Assembly (NCBI RefSeq): GCF_023700005.1 | Contig: NZ_JAMLJK010000001.1 | Span: 1,595,096-1,659,095, forward strand | Length of the DNA: 64,000 nt | DNA from: Larsenimonas rhizosphaerae | GTDB lineage: Bacteria; Pseudomonadota; Gammaproteobacteria; Pseudomonadales; Halomonadaceae | Direction of reading: 5' to 3' | Shown: one piece after another, positions 9,077 through 19,023 of the stretch | Layout: each line of letters opens with the position of its first letter | Position numbering within the stretch: position 1 is the stretch's first letter | The notes under the pieces: generated by a model | The model's input: only the letters and a program-made list of their open reading frames with translations | What the model was told of the DNA's origin: nothing | Database searches by the model: none | Program-made: the position numbers and the translations under genes

Positions 9077-9688
9077 ATGATTGGCCGTCTGTACGGAACG
9101 ATTATCGAAAAGAGCCCTCCCTATGTGGTCATTGACGTCCACGGAGTCGGCTATGAGCTGGAAGCGTCCATGAATACGCTGATCGCTGCACCGGAACCTG
9201 GCCAGACGGCGATGTTTTATACCCATCTGGCTGTTCGGGAAGACGCGCATCTGTTGTATGGCTTTTCCCACGAGCAGGAACGGCTGTTGTTCCGTGAGCT
9301 GATTCGTATCTCCGGCGTAGGTCCGCGGCTGGCACTGACCATTCTGTCCGGCATGGAACGCGAGATGTTGATCCAGTGTGTTCATGATGAAGACAGCAAG
9401 GCGCTGACGCGCCTGCCCGGTGTGGGTAAGAAAACCGCGGAGCGTTTGATCATTGAATTACGTGATCGCCTGTCCCGCTGGACGTCTGGTAACGACCTGT
9501 ACGCCGAGCAGGGTGGGCAGGATATCCCTGCCGCCGGCAACAACTATGCTGATGCGGAATCGGCGCTGATTGCTCTGGGATACAAGCCCACGGAGGCTGC
9601 CAGAATGCTGGCTGATCTGGACGTAGAGCAGGCTACTGAGGCGCTCATCAAGGCAGCGCTGACCCGCAAAATGGCTACAGGACGCTGA
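9077..9688 (+). CDS. ruvA: Holliday junction branch migration protein RuvA
   Basis: A 203-aa RuvA, which forms the tetrameric platform that holds the four-way junction flat while RuvB pumps DNA. It has an N-terminal OB fold ([12 protein letters not shown]), two helix-hairpin-helix motifs ([13 protein letters not shown] and [15 protein letters not shown]), and a C-terminal domain III ([12 protein letters not shown]) that contacts RuvB. It ends 2 nt before ruvB. Confidence 0.98.
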   Translation: MIGRLYGTIIEKSPPYVVIDVHGVGYELEASMNTLIAAPEPGQTAMFYTHLAVREDAHLLYGFSHEQERLLFRELIRISGVGPRLALTILSGMEREMLIQCVHDEDSKALTRLPGVGKKTAERLIIELRDRLSRWTSGNDLYAEQGGQDIPAAGNNYADAESALIALGYKPTEAARMLADLDVEQATEALIKAALTRKMATGR

Positions 9689-9690
9689 AC

Positions 9691-10716
9691 ATGATCGAGT
9701 CCGATCGTTTGATCAGCCCGCGAGCCGACAGCAGCGAGGCACGTGTTGATCATGCCATTCGTCCCAGGCGCCTGGCTGATTACATTGGCCAGCCACGGGT
9801 GCGGGAGCAGTTGGGTATTTTTATTGAAGCGGCTCGGCAGCGCAGTGATGCACTGGATCACACGTTGATTTTCGGGCCGCCCGGGCTGGGCAAGACCACA
9901 CTGGCCAATATCATCGCCACCGAGATGGGCGGTGAGCTGACATCGACGTCCGGGCCTGTATTGGAAAAGGCCGGGGATCTTGCAGCCTTGCTGACCAGTC
10001 TCAATGAAGGCGACGTGCTTTTCATCGATGAGATTCACAGGTTGTCAGCGCACATCGAAGAAGTGCTTTACCCGGCCATGGAAGATTTTCAGCTCGACAT
10101 CATGATCGGCGAAGGCCCGGCAGCCCGTTCGATCAAGATCGATCTGCCCAGATTTACTCTGGTAGGCGCCACCACGCGAGCCGGTCTTCTGACATCGCCG
10201 CTGCGTGACCGGTTTGGTATCGTTCAGCGCCTTGAATTTTATGCAGTGGATGATCTCAGTCAGATCGTCTCGCGCTCGGCGCGGCTGCTTGACATGGACA
10301 GTGATGCTCCGGGCGCGCTTGAAATTGCCCGCAGGGCACGAGGTACGCCCAGGATTGCCAATCGGCTGCTGCGCAGGGTCAGGGATGTAGCTCAGGTCAA
10401 GGGCGATGGCCGATTGACTGCCGGTATTGCCGATACAGCACTCAATATGCTGCATGTGGATCGCCTCGGGCTTGATCACATGGACCGCCGCCTGCTGCTG
10501 ACCATGATCGAAAAGTTCGACGGTGGGCCGGTCGGGGTAGAAAGTCTGGCGGCGGCCATCAGTGAAGAGCGCGATACGATTGAAGATGTGCTGGAGCCAT
10601 ATCTGATTCAGCAGGGCTTCATGCTGCGTACGCCTCGAGGACGTATGGTCACCCGGCTTGCCTATGAGCATTTTGAGATTGCGGTGCCCTCACAGGCACC
10701 TGATGAGTCCCTGTAG
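9691..10716 (+). CDS. ruvB: Holliday junction branch migration ATPase RuvB
   Basis: A 341-aa AAA+ hexameric motor. The Walker A motif GPPGLGKTT is near residues 64-72 and Walker B with DEIHR near residue 113. The sensor 1 region reads GATTRAG, the arginine finger lies near SPLRDRFG, and a winged-helix DNA-binding domain ([15 protein letters not shown]) closes the protein. In the ruvAB-ybgC-tol run, 14 nt before ybgC. Confidence 0.98.
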   Translation: MIESDRLISPRADSSEARVDHAIRPRRLADYIGQPRVREQLGIFIEAARQRSDALDHTLIFGPPGLGKTTLANIIATEMGGELTSTSGPVLEKAGDLAALLTSLNEGDVLFIDEIHRLSAHIEEVLYPAMEDFQLDIMIGEGPAARSIKIDLPRFTLVGATTRAGLLTSPLRDRFGIVQRLEFYAVDDLSQIVSRSARLLDMDSDAPGALEIARRARGTPRIANRLLRRVRDVAQVKGDGRLTAGIADTALNMLHVDRLGLDHMDRRLLLTMIEKFDGGPVGVESLAAAISEERDTIEDVLEPYLIQQGFMLRTPRGRMVTRLAYEHFEIAVPSQAPDESL

Positions 10717-10730
10717 ATACAAGGAAGATC

Positions 10731-11141
10731 ATGTCCCATACGTTCTCGTTGAGAGTCTATATCGAGGATACCGATGCCGGCGGGATTGTGTACCACGCCC
10801 GTTACCTCAATTTTCTGGAGCGCGGCCGTACCGAGTGGCTGCGCACACTGGGATTTGAGCAGCAGTCGCTGATGGGCTCGCAGGTGCAGCTTGTGGTACG
10901 AAGTCTCTCCTGTCGCTTCATCAGGCCGGCCCGACTGGACGATGCGCTTGAAGTTACAACGACCGTCAAGGGACTTTCCTCCTGTGCGGTCACCTTCGAC
11001 CAGCAAATTGACCGCAAGGGGGAACATCTGTTTTCCGCCGAGGTCGACATTGCCTGTATAGATACCGAGCGGCTGCGCCCGACGCGCTGGCCGGGTGTAC
11101 TTGAAACTGCTTTGAAAAACGACCTGTTAACGCAGCCCTGA
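10731..11141 (+). CDS. ybgC: Tol-Pal-associated acyl-CoA thioesterase
   Basis: A 136-aa hotdog-fold thioesterase. The YbgC/4-hydroxybenzoyl-CoA thioesterase signature is seen at YIEDTDAGGIVYHARYLNF, where the Asp is the catalytic residue, and at ERGRTEWLR. YbgC acts on acyl-CoA/acyl-ACP and is linked to phospholipid metabolism; it is the standard first gene of the tol-pal operon. AAGGAAG lies 3-9 nt before the ATG. Spacing is 12 nt to tolQ. Confidence 0.95.
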   Translation: MSHTFSLRVYIEDTDAGGIVYHARYLNFLERGRTEWLRTLGFEQQSLMGSQVQLVVRSLSCRFIRPARLDDALEVTTTVKGLSSCAVTFDQQIDRKGEHLFSAEVDIACIDTERLRPTRWPGVLETALKNDLLTQP

Positions 11142-11153
11142 CGAGGACCCCCC

Positions 11154-11846
11154 GTGAACGATTCGATGTCCATTGTTTCCCTTTTCCTGCATGCCAGCCT
11201 GATTGTTCAGGTGGTCATGTTGATCCTTCTGGCCGCCTCGGTGCTGTCCTGGATATTGATTTTCCGAAAGACCTTCGCCCTGCGTGCCGAGCGTCGTCAG
11301 TACGATACGTTCGAAGAACGATTCTGGTCAGGCGTTGATCTCAATGAGCTGTATCGTGACGTGCCGTCTGAAGGGGCTACCGGTGCTGCACATGTCTTTC
11401 GTGCCGGCTTCCGTGAATTCAATCGTTTGATGCCCAAGGCCCGCAGCAATCAGGATGTGATGGACGGTGTGCAGCGTGCCATGCGGGTTGCCCTTTCCCG
11501 TGAGGAAGAGCGATTGAATGAGCATCTCCCCATCCTGGCGACCATCAGCTCGGCCAGTCCCTATATCGGCCTTTTCGGTACGGTCTGGGGCATCATGGGT
11601 TCCTTTCAGGCACTGGCCAATGCACAGCAGGCGACGCTTGCCACAGTCGCGCCATGGATAGCTGAAGCTCTGGTTGCCACGGCCATGGGCCTGTTTGCGG
11701 CCATTCCCGCTGTTATCTTCTATAACCGCCTGTCGACCAAAAGTGATCGTCAACTGGGCCGTCTTGAAGATTTTGCCGAAGAGTTCCATTCCATTTTGCA
11801 TCGTAACGTCCAGTCGCGCGCTCAGGACGATGCTCGGGAGCACTGA
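11154..11846 (+). CDS. tolQ: Tol-Pal system proton channel subunit TolQ
   Basis: A 230-aa inner-membrane protein of the MotA/TolQ/ExbB family. It has an N-terminal membrane helix (residues about 15-37), a cytoplasmic loop, and two C-terminal helices (near 135-160 and 168-190) that form the proton channel with TolR. The start is read as the GTG at 11154, with GAGGA 6 nt upstream; an ATG four codons later (MSIVSLF) is the alternative. It powers TolA-Pal action in outer-membrane constriction at division. Confidence 0.96.
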   Translation: MNDSMSIVSLFLHASLIVQVVMLILLAASVLSWILIFRKTFALRAERRQYDTFEERFWSGVDLNELYRDVPSEGATGAAHVFRAGFREFNRLMPKARSNQDVMDGVQRAMRVALSREEERLNEHLPILATISSASPYIGLFGTVWGIMGSFQALANAQQATLATVAPWIAEALVATAMGLFAAIPAVIFYNRLSTKSDRQLGRLEDFAEEFHSILHRNVQSRAQDDAREH

Positions 11847-11848
11847 TC

Positions 11849-12280
11849 ATGCAAGGCCCTTACAACCGCCGAAAGCGGCGCAAGCTGTCCAGTGAAATCA
11901 ATGTGGTGCCTTTCATTGATGTCATGCTGGTGCTGTTGATCATCTTCATGATTACCGCACCAATGATGACCCAGGGCGTTGATGTCGAGTTACCAAAAGT
12001 CAGCTCCAGCCCGATTGAAAATCAGGCTGATCCCCTGATCGTGTCCGTAGACAGGGAGGGCAACTATTACCTGAACCTGGGGGATCATGAAGAGCCCGTG
12101 ACGCTGGATGGTCTGGGAGAGCAGGTCGTGAAGGTCATCAAGCGTACTCCGGGAACACCGGTCATGGTGCGCGGTGATACCAACGCAACCTACGGTCAGA
12201 TCGTGACCTTGATGAGCACGCTCCAGACAGCGGGTGTGCCCAATGTCGGGTTGATTTCAGATCCACCCAGCGGTCAGTGA
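11849..12280 (+). CDS. tolR: Tol-Pal system protein TolR
   Basis: A 143-aa ExbD/TolR-type protein with one membrane helix near residues 18-38. That helix carries the proton-motive Asp in [17 protein letters not shown], preceded by a basic N-terminus ([11 protein letters not shown]). The periplasmic domain follows. It is 2 nt after tolQ, with GGGAG as ribosome-binding site inside the tolQ end. Confidence 0.96.
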   Translation: MQGPYNRRKRRKLSSEINVVPFIDVMLVLLIIFMITAPMMTQGVDVELPKVSSSPIENQADPLIVSVDREGNYYLNLGDHEEPVTLDGLGEQVVKVIKRTPGTPVMVRGDTNATYGQIVTLMSTLQTAGVPNVGLISDPPSGQ

Positions 12281-12293
12281 CAGGGTAACTACC

Positions 12294-13544
12294 ATGGCGA
12301 ATCAGCCGCGCCAGCCAGGCTATGTGCTCCCGACCATTCTAGCCCTGTGTATACATGGCGGAATACTGGGGCTATCGATCTGGACATGGCCACAGAAAAC
12401 TCCAGAAGAAACGTCCAATGCCATCGTCAATGCGACGCTGGTGCAAATGGAGACGGTGACCGATCAGGCTCAACGCCCAGAGGAAGCCAAAGGCACTGCC
12501 ACCCCAGATGCGCCGGCAGAGCGTTCGGAAACCCCTGAGCCGGACACGGATACCGCTGCGCCTGACACGACACCGGATACGGATGCTGCAGCGGTTGATT
12601 TGAAGCAACGTGAAGACGCGGAGGCTAAACAGAAGGCCGCCGCCGAAGCCGAAGCCAAGCAGAAGGCCGCCGCCGAAGCCGAAGCCAAGCAGAAGGCCAC
12701 CGCTGAAGCCAAAGCCAAACAGAAGGCCGCCGCTGAAGCCGAATCCAAGCAGAAGGCCGCCGCCGAAGCCGAAGCCAAGCAGAAGGCCGCCGCCGAAGCC
12801 GAAGCCAAGCAGAAGGCCGCCGCCGAAGCCGAAGCCAAGCAGAAGGCCGCCGCCGAAGCCGAAGCGAAGAAAAAAGCCGAAGCCGAAGCGAAGAAAAAAG
12901 CCGAAGCCGAAGCGAAGAAAAAAGCCGAAGCCGAAGCGAAGAAGAAAGCCGAAGCCGAAGCGAAGAAGAAAGCCGAAGCCGAAGCGAAGAAGAAAGCCGA
13001 AGCCGAAGCGAAGAAGAAAGCCGAAGCCGAAGCGAAGAAGAAAGCCGAAGCCGAAGCGAAGAAAAAAGCCGAAGCCGAAGCGAAGAAAAAAGCCGAAGCC
13101 GAAGCGAAGAAGAAAGCCGAAGCCGAAGCGAAGAAGAAAGCCGACCGTGAAAAACGGCTTGCCGCTGCAGCCGCTGCCGCAAGTCAGGACGCATTCGGCA
13201 GCGCAGTAAGTGATGAGCAGCAGTCCATTGCCAATGCAAAACAGGGGCGAGAAGCTGCCAATGGTTTCAAGAACCTGGTGCGCCGGTACGTTGAGCAGGC
13301 ATGGCGTCAGCCTGATAATGTGGCAAAGGGCACACAGGCTACACTAACGCTCAAACTGTTGCCGACAGGCGAATTGATCGATGTGCGTGTAATACGTAGC
13401 AGTGGTGACCAGGCCTTTGATCAGTCGGCAATACGTGCTGTACAGCAGGCTGCTCCGTTCAAGGAGCTGCAGCAATTGCCGTCATCGCAGCAGCGGCAGT
13501 TCAGGGAATTCAATTTGCTGTTTAATCCGGAGGATGTGCGCTGA
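12294..13544 (+). CDS. tolA: Tol-Pal system protein TolA
   Basis: A 416-aa energy-transducing protein that spans the periplasm between TolQR and Pal/TolB. Domain I is the N-terminal membrane anchor (residues about 12-30). Domain II is a long Ala/Glu/Lys-rich helix made of two families of near-identical repeats (about residues 108-285). Domain III (from about 300) is the globular C-terminal domain with VEQAWRQP and [22 protein letters not shown]. Its TGA overlaps the tolB ATG by one base. The highly regular domain II at the DNA level is unusual and is described separately. Confidence 0.95.
   Translation: MANQPRQPGYVLPTILALCIHGGILGLSIWTWPQKTPEETSNAIVNATLVQMETVTDQAQRPEEAKGTATPDAPAERSETPEPDTDTAAPDTTPDTDAAAVDLKQREDAEAKQKAAAEAEAKQKAAAEAEAKQKATAEAKAKQKAAAEAESKQKAAAEAEAKQKAAAEAEAKQKAAAEAEAKQKAAAEAEAKKKAEAEAKKKAEAEAKKKAEAEAKKKAEAEAKKKAEAEAKKKAEAEAKKKAEAEAKKKAEAEAKKKAEAEAKKKAEAEAKKKAEAEAKKKADREKRLAAAAAAASQDAFGSAVSDEQQSIANAKQGREAANGFKNLVRRYVEQAWRQPDNVAKGTQATLTLKLLPTGELIDVRVIRSSGDQAFDQSAIRAVQQAAPFKELQQLPSSQQRQFREFNLLFNPEDVR
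12621..13145 (+). repeat. Tandem repeats encoding TolA domain II
   Basis: Two adjoining repeat families in frame with tolA. From about 12621 to 12860 there are about eight 30-nt units coding [10 protein letters not shown] with little change. From about 12865 to 13145 there are about twelve 24-nt units coding KKKAEAEA, many identical at the DNA level and differing mostly by AAA/AAG. Both unit lengths are multiples of three, so copy-number change would keep the frame. Confidence 0.9.
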
Positions 13545-14842
13545 TGAAACGGATGTTTAACGCGCTGGCAGTAATGACCTGCCTCTTGCTGATGAGTCGT
13601 GCAGCACTTGCTGCCAACGACCTCACGATTGAAATTACCAAGGGCAATGCCCAGGCCATCCCGATCGCCGTGGTACCGTTCAAGACGGATGGGGCGTCAC
13701 CGAGTGTTGATATGGCTCAGGTAGTCGCTGATGATCTTGAACACAGTGGTCGTTTTGATCCACTGGCCCGTCAGGACCTGATCGCGTTGCCCGGCAGCGG
13801 TGATGCCATCAATTACAGTGACTGGAAAATGGTCAACGCCAACTATGTGGTAGTCGGACGCATCGAACCACAAAATGGCGGGTACAAGGTCAGTTACGAG
13901 CTGCATGACGTCCTTGGCCAGACGCGCCTGCTGGGTCAGTTTGTCAGTGCCTCCCAGAATCAGCTCCGTGCCAGTGCACACTACATTTCCGATCAGATCT
14001 ACAAGAAGATCACTGATGTTCGTGGTGCCTTTTCGACGCGTATTGCCTATGTCAGTGCTACCGGTGCCGACAAGAACATGCACTTCACACTGAATGTCGC
14101 GGATTATGACGGTTACAACTCACGGCAGATACTGAGTTCCAGCGAGCCGATCCTGTCGCCGGCCTGGTCACCTGATGGTCAGAAGATTGCTTATGTGTCC
14201 TTTGAAGGTGGACGACCTGCCATTTATGTACAGCAGCTCGCCAGCGGCAAGCGCGTCAAGCTGACCTCCTTCAAGGGCATCAACGGTGCACCGGCTTGGT
14301 CGCCGGACGGCAAGCGCCTCGCCATGTCCCTGTCCAAGGATGGTCATCCTGAAATCTATATCATGGATCTGGCCACCCGAGGTCTGACGCGTATCACCAA
14401 TAGCAGCGCCATCAACACTGAACCAAGCTGGTCGCCTGATGGCCGGAAGTTACTCTTTACTTCAGATCGTAGCGGCGCACCCCAGCTCTATGAGTATACC
14501 TTTGGCGGGGGCAGCGCCACGCGGCTGACCTTTACCGGCAACTATAATGCCGGTGGTCACTACAGTCCTGATGGCAAGCGCGTGTTCATGGTGACCAGGG
14601 ATAACGGCGGTTACAGGATTGCGCGTCAGGATCTTGATACAGGACGAGTTACAATCTTGACAAAAACTCACTGGGATGAGGCGCCGACCATTGCACCGAA
14701 TGGAACAATGGTGGAATATGCCACTCAGCGGGGAACACAAGGTGTTCTTGGTCTGGTCTCTGATGATGGCAAGGCCGAGTTTGTTATCCCGTCAACAAAA
14801 GGGAATGTTCGTGAGCCGGCATGGTCGCCTTACACGAACTGA
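13544..14842 (+). CDS. tolB: Tol-Pal system beta-propeller protein TolB
   Basis: A 432-aa periplasmic protein with a signal peptide ([23 protein letters not shown], cleaved after about residue 23). The N-terminal alpha/beta domain ([10 protein letters not shown]) is followed by a six-bladed propeller built from WSPDG-type repeats ([50 protein letters not shown]). It binds Pal and TolA. The ATG overlaps the tolA stop (TGATG), so translation is probably coupled. Confidence 0.97.
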   Translation: MKRMFNALAVMTCLLLMSRAALAANDLTIEITKGNAQAIPIAVVPFKTDGASPSVDMAQVVADDLEHSGRFDPLARQDLIALPGSGDAINYSDWKMVNANYVVVGRIEPQNGGYKVSYELHDVLGQTRLLGQFVSASQNQLRASAHYISDQIYKKITDVRGAFSTRIAYVSATGADKNMHFTLNVADYDGYNSRQILSSSEPILSPAWSPDGQKIAYVSFEGGRPAIYVQQLASGKRVKLTSFKGINGAPAWSPDGKRLAMSLSKDGHPEIYIMDLATRGLTRITNSSAINTEPSWSPDGRKLLFTSDRSGAPQLYEYTFGGGSATRLTFTGNYNAGGHYSPDGKRVFMVTRDNGGYRIARQDLDTGRVTILTKTHWDEAPTIAPNGTMVEYATQRGTQGVLGLVSDDGKAEFVIPSTKGNVREPAWSPYTN

Positions 14843-14892
14843 TTTACTACGTTAGATTTTGTGGTTTTTTTCCAAGAGCAAGGAGAGTTCAC

Positions 14893-15399
14893 ATGCAGTT
14901 TACCACTTCAGCCAAGACTCTGGCCGCAGCACTTTCATTTGCAATGATTGCAGGTTGCTCCAGCGGTGGTGGCACTCAGGACGGCGCAGGAAGCGGTATG
15001 TCCAGTGGTTCCTCTACCATCTCCGGCGACAGCAGCCAGAGCATGGACGGACAGAACATGAACGTTCAGATGCCCAGCGTCATGACCGTTTACTTCAATT
15101 TCGACCAGGACACCATTCAGTCCCAGTACGAGCAGGTCCTGAATGGCCACGCGGCATACCTGAAGGCCAATCAGAACGCCAGCGTTGTCCTGCAGGGCTA
15201 TGCTGACGAGCGCGGTACCCGCGAATACAACCTGGCCCTCGGCGAGCGTCGTGCCAATGCTGTCAAGCAGTACCTGGTCATGCAGGGCGTACCTGCGTCC
15301 CAGATGGAAGTTGTCAGCTATGGCGAAGAGCGTCCGGCAGTTCAAGGGCATTCCGAAAGCGCCTACGAGAAAAACCGTCGCGTTGTCTTCGATTACTAA
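14893..15399 (+). CDS. pal: Peptidoglycan-associated lipoprotein Pal
   Basis: A 168-aa outer-membrane lipoprotein. The signal peptide ends with lipobox MIAGC, so Cys22 is lipidated. A Ser/Gly-rich linker leads to an OmpA-like domain with VYFNFDQDTI, then NASVVLQGYADERGTREYNLALGE-type peptidoglycan-binding sequence (split here for length: GYADERGT, then NLALGERRA). The start at 14893 has AGGAGAG just upstream; an in-frame extension overlapping tolB lacks a ribosome-binding site and would bury the signal peptide. Confidence 0.97.
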   Translation: MQFTTSAKTLAAALSFAMIAGCSSGGGTQDGAGSGMSSGSSTISGDSSQSMDGQNMNVQMPSVMTVYFNFDQDTIQSQYEQVLNGHAAYLKANQNASVVLQGYADERGTREYNLALGERRANAVKQYLVMQGVPASQMEVVSYGEERPAVQGHSESAYEKNRRVVFDY

Positions 15400-15414
15400 G
15401 ACGCGGAGTATTGC

Positions 15415-16164
15415 ATGAAATACAGTCTGAAAAGACTGTGCGGCGCGGGAGCCCTTGTGCTCCCGCTGTCCGTTTGGGGGCTCCCCCTGGCGCAGGCCGC
15501 ACAATCAAATTCACTTTATGATCAGACCGCGACTGCTTCAGGCGGGCTTGAAACCTTCAATCAGCTGCAAACGCAGCGCGATGCCATCAATGAGCTTCGT
15601 GGCCAGATAGAAGAGCTGAGACACCAGCTCGATGAGCAAAAGCAATTATCCCAGCAGCGTTACATGGATCTGGAACAGCGTCTGGATACCAGCTCAAACA
15701 GTGCTGACAGCAATGCAGGCACGCCTGAAGATCCTGTCAATGCTGCAGCCGGCCAGTCATCCGCCAGTACAGGTGCCAGTGGCCAGCAGGACGCGCAACA
15801 GGCTTACCAGGACGCCTTTGCGAAGGTCAAGTCTCGGGAGTTTGATGGCGCCATTCAGGCATTTGAAGATTTTATTTCTACCTACCCGGACTCCAGTCTG
15901 AATGCCAATGCCTATTACTGGCTTGGCGAGCTTTATTCAGCCAAATCACGCCTGGGCGACTCCGAGAAAGCCTTTCAAACCGTTGTCGACAAGTACAGTA
16001 ACAGCAGCAAGACACCTGATGCCCTGTACAAGCTTGGTCTTGTTCAGGCAAGGCTTGGCGAGGGGGCCAGTGCCATGGCTACGCTTAAAAAGGTGGTCAA
16101 TGACTATCCGAACAGCGATGCTGCAGGCAAGGCGCAGGACTTCCTGAACCAGTCATCCCAGTAA
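15415..16164 (+). CDS. cpoB: Cell division coordinator CpoB (YbgF)
   Basis: A 249-aa periplasmic protein that links Tol-Pal with PBP1b during septation. A signal peptide is cleaved near residue 29-31 (PLAQAA). A coiled-coil trimerisation segment follows (LQTQRDAINELRGQIEEL, about residues 45-85), then a Ser/Ala/Gly linker and C-terminal tetratricopeptide repeats (QAYQDAFAKVKSREFDGAI, YYWLGELYSAKSR, ALYKLGLVQARLG). Last gene of the tol-pal run, followed by a bidirectional terminator. Confidence 0.95.
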   Translation: MKYSLKRLCGAGALVLPLSVWGLPLAQAAQSNSLYDQTATASGGLETFNQLQTQRDAINELRGQIEELRHQLDEQKQLSQQRYMDLEQRLDTSSNSADSNAGTPEDPVNAAAGQSSASTGASGQQDAQQAYQDAFAKVKSREFDGAIQAFEDFISTYPDSSLNANAYYWLGELYSAKSRLGDSEKAFQTVVDKYSNSSKTPDALYKLGLVQARLGEGASAMATLKKVVNDYPNSDAAGKAQDFLNQSSQ

Positions 16165-16180
16165 GTGTGGCGTGATACTC

Positions 16181-16208
16181 AAAAACCTCCACTGATGGAG
16201 GTTTTTTT
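16181..16208. terminator. Bidirectional terminator between cpoB and mupP
   Basis: Perfect 11-bp stem AAAAACCTCCA / TGGAGGTTTTT with loop CTGA and eight T on the plus strand. The A-run on the left gives a U-tail for the convergent minus-strand gene that ends at 16215. Confidence 0.9.
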
Positions 16209-16214
16209 TGAAGC

Positions 16215-16871
16215 CTATTTATTGATGAATAAATCGACAACATCCGAAGGATGATCCAGAACCAGATCAGCGCCCCATTGAGTGGCATCATCACCTTCGC
16301 GAATATAGCCGTACCCTACCGCAATGGATCGCATGCCGGCTCGACGTGCAGCTTCCATATCACGTGCGTGATCCCCAAGATACCAGCACTCGTCGGGGGC
16401 AACGCCCAGTCGGCGGGCTGCTTCCAGCAGGGGAGCAGGATCCGGTTTCCTGACAGGCAGATCATCTGCACACAGCAGGACATCAGGCGTCAGTCCGAGC
16501 CCCTTGATCAATGGCTCTGTATAGCGGCGAGGCTTGTTTGTAATAATGCCCCAGGGCAGATCATGCACCTTGAAGTAGTTGATCAGCGTCTCGAAACCGT
16601 CAAAAAGCCGGCTTCTCTCGGCTACGTTGCATTCGTAGCTATCAAGTAGAAACTGCCGGGCAACATCATGCTCCGGATGGTGCTGATCATGCCCCAGCGC
16701 CAGCGTGACCAGGGCACTGCCACCATGGGACACTTCACGTCGAATGATATCTTCCTCAAGGGGAGGGAGTTCATGATGAGCGCGCAGCAGGTTGGTCGCG
16801 GTGGCCAGATCCGGAGCGGTATCCACCAGAGTGCCATCAAGATCAAACAGAACAGCAGCGGGGCGCTTCAT
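16215..16871 (-). CDS. mupP: HAD phosphatase, probable N-acetylmuramic acid 6-phosphate phosphatase
   Basis: A 218-aa phosphoglycolate-phosphatase-like HAD hydrolase. The nucleophile motif DLDGTLVDT starts at residue 10. The motif with Thr and Asn is seen in GIITNKP, the Lys in RKPDPAP, and the late acidic motif in [12 protein letters not shown]. In pseudomonads the homologue directly next to ubiG is MupP, which dephosphorylates MurNAc-6-P in the AmgK/MurU peptidoglycan recycling route. The same neighbourhood (mupP-ubiG-MTA deaminase-mtnA) favours MupP over phosphoglycolate phosphatase Gph, but sequence alone does not separate them. Its ATG overlaps the ubiG stop (ATGA). Confidence 0.8.
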   Translation of the reverse strand: MKRPAAVLFDLDGTLVDTAPDLATATNLLRAHHELPPLEEDIIRREVSHGGSALVTLALGHDQHHPEHDVARQFLLDSYECNVAERSRLFDGFETLINYFKVHDLPWGIITNKPRRYTEPLIKGLGLTPDVLLCADDLPVRKPDPAPLLEAARRLGVAPDECWYLGDHARDMEAARRAGMRSIAVGYGYIREGDDATQWGADLVLDHPSDVVDLFINK

Positions 16872-17584
16872 GAACTCGGCCTTTGAAAGTAGCCGAAATA
16901 ATTGACGTTGAGATCGTTTGGTACAAGGCGGTAGCTGCGCGTCAGCGGGTTGTAGGTCATGCCGGTGAGATGGCGTGCTTCAAGCCCGGCCTGACGAGCC
17001 CAGTGCGCCATTTCTGAAGGGCGAATGAACTTCCTGTACTCGTGTGTTCCTTTGGGCAGAAGGTTCATCACATACTCTGCTCCCAGAATTGCAAGCGCAT
17101 ATGCCTTGGGGTGGCGATTGATGGTCGAGAAGAAAATCTGACCACCTGGCTTGACTAGTTGCGCGCAGGCCTTGATGACACTGGCAGGCTCCGGCACGTG
17201 TTCGAGCATTTCCATGCAGACGACGATATCGAACTCGGCTGGATGTGCCTCGGCCATACGCTCTGCACTGATGCATTGATAGTCAACGTTGGCACCGCTT
17301 TCTTCCAGATGCAGCCGTGCAACCGCCAACGGCGCTTCTCCCATGTCGATTCCGGTGACCTGAGCGCCCCGATTGGCCATGGCCTCACTCAAAATGCCGC
17401 CACCGCACCCCACATCCAGCACCTTTTTGCCGATGAGGCCGGCGTGCTGATCGATATAATCCAGCCGCAGCGGGTTAATGTCATGCAGTGGTTTGAAATC
17501 GCCTTCACGGTCCCACCATTTGTCTGCCAGGGATTCGAATTTGTCGATTTCCGCGTGATCCACATTTTCACGATAGGCCGTCAT
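16868..17584 (-). CDS. ubiG: Ubiquinone biosynthesis O-methyltransferase UbiG
   Basis: A 238-aa SAM-dependent methyltransferase that does both O-methylation steps of ubiquinone synthesis. Motif I is [16 protein letters not shown] near residues 54-69, and the substrate-region motif [10 protein letters not shown] follows the VVCMEM strand. The N-terminal [19 protein letters not shown] and [11 protein letters not shown] are typical of UbiG. It overlaps its neighbours by 4 nt on both sides (ATGA), which indicates a tight three-gene operon with mupP and the MTA deaminase gene. Confidence 0.96.
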   Translation of the reverse strand: MTAYRENVDHAEIDKFESLADKWWDREGDFKPLHDINPLRLDYIDQHAGLIGKKVLDVGCGGGILSEAMANRGAQVTGIDMGEAPLAVARLHLEESGANVDYQCISAERMAEAHPAEFDIVVCMEMLEHVPEPASVIKACAQLVKPGGQIFFSTINRHPKAYALAILGAEYVMNLLPKGTHEYRKFIRPSEMAHWARQAGLEARHLTGMTYNPLTRSYRLVPNDLNVNYFGYFQRPSS

Positions 17585-18921
17585 TGTGTGTACTCCGTTG
17601 TCATTTCGCTCAGTCGCTGTGCGACCGTGTCCAAAAGGGCCTTCTCATCGATGCCGGTCAGTTGACCATGTTCCAGAAGCAACTTGCCGGCCACCATTAC
17701 GTGGCTTACCTGGCAGCTGTTGACGGCATAGACCAGCGCCGATTCGGGATGATGTACCGGCACGGTATTCAGTGCCTGCAGGTCGACTGCCGTAATATCG
17801 GCTGCGTAGCCTGTCCTGATCTGACCTGTAATATCTCCAAGGCCCAGAGCCCTTGCGCCTTCACGCGTGGCCATGGCCAGTGCATCCATGGCCGGCAGTG
17901 CCTGCGCGTTGCCGCTGTGCCCCTTGGCCAGCAGGGCCGCTGTTTTCATTTCATCAAACATGTCCAGATCATTGTTGCTGCAGGCACCATCAGTGCCCAG
18001 GGCCACGGGAATGCCCTGATCCAGCAGTACCTTGACCGGACACATACCGCTGGCGAGTTTCAGGTTCGACTGGGGGCAATGTATAACAGAGGTGCCGGTT
18101 GACTTTACCAGCGCCATGTCTGACTCGGTCAGCTGTGTCATGTGCACTGCCTGGAAACCGGGGCCCAGCAGTCCTGCGCGGTGAAGGCGCTCGATGGGTC
18201 GAATTCCCGCTGCAGTTACGCCCTGGTTCACCTCATCGGCGGTTTCGTGTACGTGCATCTGTATTGGCAGGCCAAGCGCCTGCTGTGCCCTGGCCAGTAA
18301 TGTGAGGCTTTCATCACTGACGGTGTACGGTGCATGGGGGCCAAAGGCCAGCGAAAGCGCAGGGAAGGGCCTGATCTGATCTGTCAGGGCTCGTGTCTTT
18401 TCAAGGCCATGCGTGAAATTACGAGACCAGGGGATGTCGAAATCGATCAGGGGAGTGCAGAGTTGCGCGCGCATTCCGAACTCCGCGATGGAGTCGACCA
18501 CATCTTCCGGAGCAAGATACATGTCAGAAAAGGTAGTTGTGCCCGAACGAATCATTTCGGCCATGGCCAGACGTGTGCCGTCGGCAACAAAATCACCGCG
18601 CATGAAGCGCGCTTCGGCAGGCCAGATGTGGTCATTGAGCCAGCTCATCAAGGGCAGATCATCAGCATAGCCACGCAGCAGTGACATTCCTGCATGATTA
18701 TGGGCGTTGACCAGTCCAGGGATAACCGCATGTTGATGAAGGGCATGTACTCGATCAGGCATCACGCGCTGGCGAGCCTCTTCCAGTGGCCAGTACCCCA
18801 CGATGAGTCCCTTGTCGATGGCAACCCCCTGCCATTCCAGAGAGGGCTGGTCGTCAGTCATCGGTAACAGCCAGCGACATTCCAGTAATAGATCTACCTG
18901 TTGAGCAGCCTCGGGTAGCAT
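17581..18921 (-). CDS. mtaD: 5-methylthioadenosine/S-adenosylhomocysteine deaminase family (TRZ/ATZ hydrolase)
   Basis: A 446-aa amidohydrolase. Metal-binding residues are visible in [14 protein letters not shown], in HVHETADEV, in the His of [12 protein letters not shown] and in the Asp of [13 protein letters not shown]. In Pseudomonas aeruginosa the gene in this position deaminates 5'-methylthioadenosine to methylthioinosine, so the same role is likely here: MTA salvage, with mtnA diverging next to it. The start is set at MLPEAAQQ because GAAGGAG lies 7 nt upstream; a longer frame from 19008 overlaps the mtnA promoter region and is unlikely. First gene of the mtaD-ubiG-mupP operon. Confidence 0.88.
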   Translation of the reverse strand: MLPEAAQQVDLLLECRWLLPMTDDQPSLEWQGVAIDKGLIVGYWPLEEARQRVMPDRVHALHQHAVIPGLVNAHNHAGMSLLRGYADDLPLMSWLNDHIWPAEARFMRGDFVADGTRLAMAEMIRSGTTTFSDMYLAPEDVVDSIAEFGMRAQLCTPLIDFDIPWSRNFTHGLEKTRALTDQIRPFPALSLAFGPHAPYTVSDESLTLLARAQQALGLPIQMHVHETADEVNQGVTAAGIRPIERLHRAGLLGPGFQAVHMTQLTESDMALVKSTGTSVIHCPQSNLKLASGMCPVKVLLDQGIPVALGTDGACSNNDLDMFDEMKTAALLAKGHSGNAQALPAMDALAMATREGARALGLGDITGQIRTGYAADITAVDLQALNTVPVHHPESALVYAVNSCQVSHVMVAGKLLLEHGQLTGIDEKALLDTVAQRLSEMTTEYTQ

Positions 18922-19023
18922 ATAAGAACTCCTTCTATAAAATGGCCCTATTCTAGCGTGGAGTTGGTGTTCGGTCAGGCGCTCCCTGCAATTAATCCAT
19001 TGTTTCAACCCGTTGAGGTCATG

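Noticed and set aside
12621-13145. Regular repeats resembling a CRISPR-like or minisatellite array
   Set aside because: The repeats are contiguous without spacers, in frame, and code for the known Ala/Glu/Lys helix of TolA.
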